Shown here one piece after another: positions 60,583 to 64,000 of a DNA stretch of 64,000 nt. Source of the DNA: Kallipyga gabonensis (GTDB lineage: Bacteria > Bacillota > Clostridia > Tissierellales > Peptoniphilaceae); contig NZ_CXYV01000002.1 in assembly GCF_001286805.1 (NCBI RefSeq), positions 62,001 through 126,000 of the forward strand, read 5' to 3'. A program made the position numbers and the translations under genes. Under the pieces are notes generated by a model. That model saw nothing but the letters and a program-made list of their open reading frames with translations, was not told the DNA's origin and made no database searches. Positions within the stretch are counted from its first letter, which is position 1. Every line of letters begins with the position of its first letter.

Positions 60583-60650
60583 ACCGTGTATGATTTTTGT
60601 TTCCACCATTTTACCATGATTGCCCCATGAAGAAAGGGGGAGGAGGAATT

Positions 60651-61163
60651 ATGATCTTGATCTTTATCGTGGATGAGAACTTCGCCATCGGCTACCAAAA
60701 TGACATGGTCCATCACATCAGCCGGGACCAAAAGCGTTTTAAGGAGGTCACGACCGGGAACATCATCGTCTGTGGCCGGAAGACCCTGGAAACCTTCCCG
60801 GGAGGCCGCCCCCTCCCCAACCGGGACAATATCGTCATGTCCCGCCAGGACCTCCCGCCCCAGAAGGGGATGACCTTGGTCCACGACCGGGAGGGGCTCA
60901 TGAAGGCCATCCAGGAACTCAACCCCAACGGGACAAAAAAAGTCTTTTTGGCCGGCGGAGGCCAGCTGGTCGAGGCCCTTTGGGACCTGGCCGATGAGGC
61001 GGATATTTCCATGATCCACCATGCCTTTGACAAGGCGGATGTCTGGATCCCCAACCTCCGCGAGGATCCCGAATGGGTCCTGACGGATGAGTCCGAACCC
61101 ATGTCCGACGGGGAATATACTTTCACCTACCAGAAGTACAAGCGGGTTACTCCGGACAAGTAG
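60651..61163 (+). CDS. folA: Dihydrofolate reductase
   Basis: DHFR reduces dihydrofolate with NADPH. The 170-aa protein has FIVDENFAIGYQNDMVHHISRDQKRFKEVT, IIVCGRKTLETFPGGRPLPNRDNIVMS and VFLAGGGQLVEALWDLADE, in the right order. The usual LPWH is changed to MVHH, so folate-site contacts may differ. GGAGGAATT precedes the ATG at 60651. The last 17 bp overlap the convergent helicase gene. No thyA is nearby. Confidence 0.88.
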   Translation: MILIFIVDENFAIGYQNDMVHHISRDQKRFKEVTTGNIIVCGRKTLETFPGGRPLPNRDNIVMSRQDLPPQKGMTLVHDREGLMKAIQELNPNGTKKVFLAGGGQLVEALWDLADEADISMIHHAFDKADVWIPNLREDPEWVLTDESEPMSDGEYTFTYQKYKRVTPDK

Positions 61164-64000
61164 GTGTCCACTCCCCTATGGTCCTCATCTTGTAGCAGAA
61201 GGGGGCCATGGAGCAGGTCCGGCAGGCTTCCCTATCCCGGGCCATAGCCCCGAAGTCACCCGCCTGAATTTCCGCCACCAGCCGGTCCATGGTCCCTTTC
61301 CAAGCCTCCAGGTCTTCCTCATCCAAGGGGAAGGCCCGGAGGCTTTCTTTTTCCCGGGCCGCCGACAGGTCATAGAGGAAGTTCTGCCCCTTTCCCTTAG
61401 CAGCCGGACCCGGCCAATGGGCATCCAGGAGGATCCGGTAGACGGCCAGCTGGTGGATATAGGTCTCGAGAAGGTCGGATTTTTCAGGAATGTGGGCCTT
61501 GAAGTCGATCAGGGTCCCATCGTCCAGAACCAAGTCCAGGCTCCCGAAGAGGCGGTAGTTTCCCATGGAGAGGGCCAGGTCTTTTTCGGCCCAAAGAAGC
61601 CGGGGCAATACCCGGTCCTTTTCTCGGCTCATGTAAGCCAGGATCCGGTCCCTGGCTTGGTCGAGGCTTTCCGGGTTGATGCCTTCTCCCCCGGCAGCCA
61701 GACCCCCGGCCACAGAAGCCAGAATCTTGTCCAGGTCCTCATCTGAAACCCGGCCTCCTTTCCGGTTGACGGCCTCCAGGGCCCGGTGGAGGAAGGTCCC
61801 CTCCGCCATAGCCCGGCTCTTCCGGGGCGGAAAGCCCAGGATCCGGAAGAAGAAGTAGGACCGGGGGCAGGTCCGGTAGAGGGCCAGGTCGGAGGTGTAG
61901 GCATAGCTTTCCTGGACCCCCTCGCCTCTATCTTCGGAGGGGGTGATGTGGGCCAGGGCCTCCTCCATCTCCAGGGTGGCCAGGCTCATGTTGAGGCGGA
62001 GGAAGGGGGGCCAAAGGGCCCTGGGGCCTCGGGGTCCCTGACTTTCGTCCGGGCCGGCCGTTAGGACCAGGAGGTCCTTGGCCCGGGTCATGGCGGTATA
62101 GTATTGGCGGACGGTATCCAAGTCCTGGGCCAGGTCAGGGGCCGGCTGGTGGCCCAGGAGGGGATTGGCCGGAAGGAGGTCCTCCCCCTGGGAAGGTCTC
62201 CGGAAAGTGTACTTCTCTCGCCCTTCCTCCAGGATGACCAGGGAAAATTCCAGGCCCTTGGACTGGTGGATGGTCATGACCCGGACGGCATCCTCCACCT
62301 CCCTTTGGTCGGGGTCGATATAGTCCAGGTGGCCTTGCTGGAGCTTGATCCAGTGGTCCAGGAAAAGGAGGGTGGCCTTGCCTCGGGTCCCCTGGCTGAT
62401 CTCCGGCCTTTGGACCAAGCCGGACATCTCATCCAGGTAGGCCATAAAAGCGGCCAGGGCCAGGGCGGGGTCCCGGTCCTCATCTCGGCCATCCAGGGCT
62501 TTAGCCAGAGCCCCTTCGAAAGGCGGAAGGCCCAGGAAAGACAGGGCGACCTCCCCCAACCGGACCTTCTTCCCTTCTTTCCAAAAGCTGTCCCAAGCCC
62601 GGAAGATCTCTTCCCTCTCCTCCCTTCCTTTCCGGGGAAGACTTTCGACAAGGGTCCTGGCGGGATTTTGGGCCATGAGGTCGGCGGCCCGTCCCCCGGC
62701 TGACTTTCCCCCTTCGGTCAGGAGGGTAACCAGGAGGCAGGCGGCCAGATGGCGGACGAGGCTTACCCCGGCCAGGCTCTCCGTCTTGGAGGATTGGCAG
62801 GGGATCCCCTCCGCCTCCATGGCCCGGAGGATCCGGCGGATGGAGGGGTTGTAGCCGGGGTTAACGGAGTGGGAGAGGATGGCCATATCCCGATAGGCCA
62901 GGCCCTTGCCGTGGGCTTCCTTGACCAGGTGGACCAGCTTTTGGGCCCATCTGTCGGGATCCTCCTCGATCCATTTGTAGACGCCTCCCTCCGGCCTTTC
63001 CGGGGGGACGGTAATGGCCTTGGGGAAGCGGTTATCCCGGATAGCCCGGTCCCGGTCGGTCCCAAAGGGCCGGTCAATGAAGGCTCCGGCGGTGGCCATA
63101 ATCCGCCGGCCGGACCGGTAGTTGGTGGTCAGATAGAGGGTCCGGCTCCCGGGATAGCGGCGGGGGGAGGCCAGAAGGGTTTTTACGGTCGCCCCCCGGA
63201 AGCGGTAGAGGGACTGGTCGTCATCCCCCACCACGCAGAGCTTGCCGGTCTCCCGGGCCAGCCGGGAGAGGATGGCCTCCTGGACGGGGTTGGTATCCTG
63301 GTACTCATCCACCATGAGGTATTTGGCCCGGGTCTGGACATGAGCCAGGACCTCGGGGTCTTCCAAAAGCTCCATGGTCTGGTAGAGGACTTCGGAGTGG
63401 TCCATGATATTGTAGTGGCGGAGCATGGCCCGGAAGCGGTCCAGGAGGAGGCGGGCGGCCCGGGTCTCGGGACAGTCGACGGTCAGGTCGGCGAAGCCCT
63501 CACGAACCCGGTCCATAAGCCGGAGGTAATCCTTCTTCCGGTAGGTCAGGGTTCGGGGGTCCCGGGGGTTGTGGCGGGGAAAGAGGAGGGCCATGGCAGC
63601 GGCCAGGTCCTCCCGGACCATCTCTCTTTCCGGACTTAGGCCCGTCAGGGCGGGCCAGGACCGGTCGACCAGGTAGGCGATAGCGACCTCACCCACCCGC
63701 CGGAAGCCGGGGAGGTAGGCCGTCTTGTCGATGTTTTCTTCGATGATGGACTGGCCGATCTGGTGGAAGTTGCCTACATTGACCTGGCCGGCCAGGGAGG
63801 CCAGACTCCCGGCAGAACCGGCTTGTTCGCCCGGATCCCCTTCCTCCCGGCCCAGCCGGGTCAGGACTTCCGCCTTGGCCTTTCGGGTGAAGGTGGTCAC
63901 CATGATTTCTTCCGGCCGGGCCAGGCCTTGTTCCAAAATGTACCGGACCCGTCCCACCATCGTCCGGGTCTTTCCCGTACCCGGCCCGGCGATGATTAAT
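61147..64000 (-). CDS. UvrD-type helicase with C-terminal RecB-like nuclease (partial)
   Basis: The 5' end is cut by the right edge; the last bases still give Walker A IIAGPGTGKTRT. Motifs follow: VDEYQDTNPVQ, VGDDDQSLYRFRG, TIHQSKGLEFSLVIL and YYTAMTRAKDLLVL. The C-terminal 260 or so residues are a PD-(D/E)XK nuclease: YRTCPRSYFF, GSLDLVLDDGTLIDFKA and QLAVYR, with CRTCSMAPFC completing a four-Cys iron-sulfur site. It is a repair helicase-nuclease in the AddAB/AdnAB range. The in-frame ATG at 63960 is not the start. Confidence 0.9.
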   Translation of the reverse strand, partial: LIIAGPGTGKTRTMVGRVRYILEQGLARPEEIMVTTFTRKAKAEVLTRLGREEGDPGEQAGSAGSLASLAGQVNVGNFHQIGQSIIEENIDKTAYLPGFRRVGEVAIAYLVDRSWPALTGLSPEREMVREDLAAAMALLFPRHNPRDPRTLTYRKKDYLRLMDRVREGFADLTVDCPETRAARLLLDRFRAMLRHYNIMDHSEVLYQTMELLEDPEVLAHVQTRAKYLMVDEYQDTNPVQEAILSRLARETGKLCVVGDDDQSLYRFRGATVKTLLASPRRYPGSRTLYLTTNYRSGRRIMATAGAFIDRPFGTDRDRAIRDNRFPKAITVPPERPEGGVYKWIEEDPDRWAQKLVHLVKEAHGKGLAYRDMAILSHSVNPGYNPSIRRILRAMEAEGIPCQSSKTESLAGVSLVRHLAACLLVTLLTEGGKSAGGRAADLMAQNPARTLVESLPRKGREEREEIFRAWDSFWKEGKKVRLGEVALSFLGLPPFEGALAKALDGRDEDRDPALALAAFMAYLDEMSGLVQRPEISQGTRGKATLLFLDHWIKLQQGHLDYIDPDQREVEDAVRVMTIHQSKGLEFSLVILEEGREKYTFRRPSQGEDLLPANPLLGHQPAPDLAQDLDTVRQYYTAMTRAKDLLVLTAGPDESQGPRGPRALWPPFLRLNMSLATLEMEEALAHITPSEDRGEGVQESYAYTSDLALYRTCPRSYFFFRILGFPPRKSRAMAEGTFLHRALEAVNRKGGRVSDEDLDKILASVAGGLAAGGEGINPESLDQARDRILAYMSREKDRVLPRLLWAEKDLALSMGNYRLFGSLDLVLDDGTLIDFKAHIPEKSDLLETYIHQLAVYRILLDAHWPGPAAKGKGQNFLYDLSAAREKESLRAFPLDEEDLEAWKGTMDRLVAEIQAGDFGAMARDREACRTCSMAPFCYKMRTIGEWTPTCPE

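Noticed and set aside
62749-63639. Plus-strand 296-codon frame opposite the helicase gene
   Set aside because: The helicase motifs are intact on the minus strand; the antisense frame is compositional.

Overview
The window reads as a chromosomal segment of an anaerobic Gram-positive bacterium of the Clostridia/Tissierellia side of the Firmicutes. Pointers are the tmk-darA-holB-ricT-rsmI gene order, a Veg protein, a DUF348/G5/3D cell-wall protein, DegV, a sortase-anchored surface protein, an 8Fe ferredoxin, acetate kinase and a DUF1858 redox protein. Base composition is fairly GC-rich for that group except in AT-rich intergenic stretches, so a Peptoniphilaceae-like organism is my best guess, not a firm call. 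Most genes lie on the minus strand.

Layout. 1-3700: a T-box leader running off the left edge, then a ferrous-iron operon (feoA-feoA-feoB-Cys-rich membrane protein) and a 56-aa orphan gene, with four related 16-bp palindromes in front of these units. 3860-8600: degV, cca, glmM and a 3D-domain cell-wall protein with a WalR-like box. 8700-14900: rsmI, ferredoxin, ricT, holB, darA, tmk, nadE. 14900-18000: an SH3-domain membrane protein and a solitary eukaryote-like glycogen branching enzyme. 18000-22900: a three-gene operon (glutamate-cysteine ligase, permuted ATP-grasp ligase, DUF3825) with a divergent metallo-beta-lactamase-fold hydrolase. 22950-23245: a 7-unit array of evenly spaced hairpins. 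23300-32020: ackA, a sugar nucleotidyltransferase, an AI-2E-type permease, pepF, an M29 aminopeptidase, tRNA-Arg, a lipoprotein and an acyltransferase.

32100-40260 is a cell-envelope block: two zinc-ribbon membrane proteins, a YARHG protein, an amidase, a D,D-carboxypeptidase, a protein related to aminoglycoside 6-adenylyltransferases that lacks the catalytic motif, and a thioester-type surface adhesin. 40430-41160 holds three tRNA genes with a strong promoter and a second, 5-unit hairpin array. 41190-50030 is one long minus-strand run (tsaE-tsaB-rimI-tsaD-PHP-pcrA-ligA-rdgB-yfcE-like) joining tRNA t6A synthesis to DNA repair. 50100-57500: murJ, galE, a VanY-like protein that has lost its metal ligands, ispE, veg, an M18 aminopeptidase and the DUF1858 protein. 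57570-60530: a GntR/ABC transporter operon. 60650-64000: folA and a UvrD-type helicase with a RecB-like nuclease tail, cut by the right edge.

The items I find most unusual are the two hairpin arrays, the two-gene thiol-ligase cassette, the shared iron-regulon-like operator, the duplicated 44-bp palindromic element, and the degenerate enzymes in the envelope genes.
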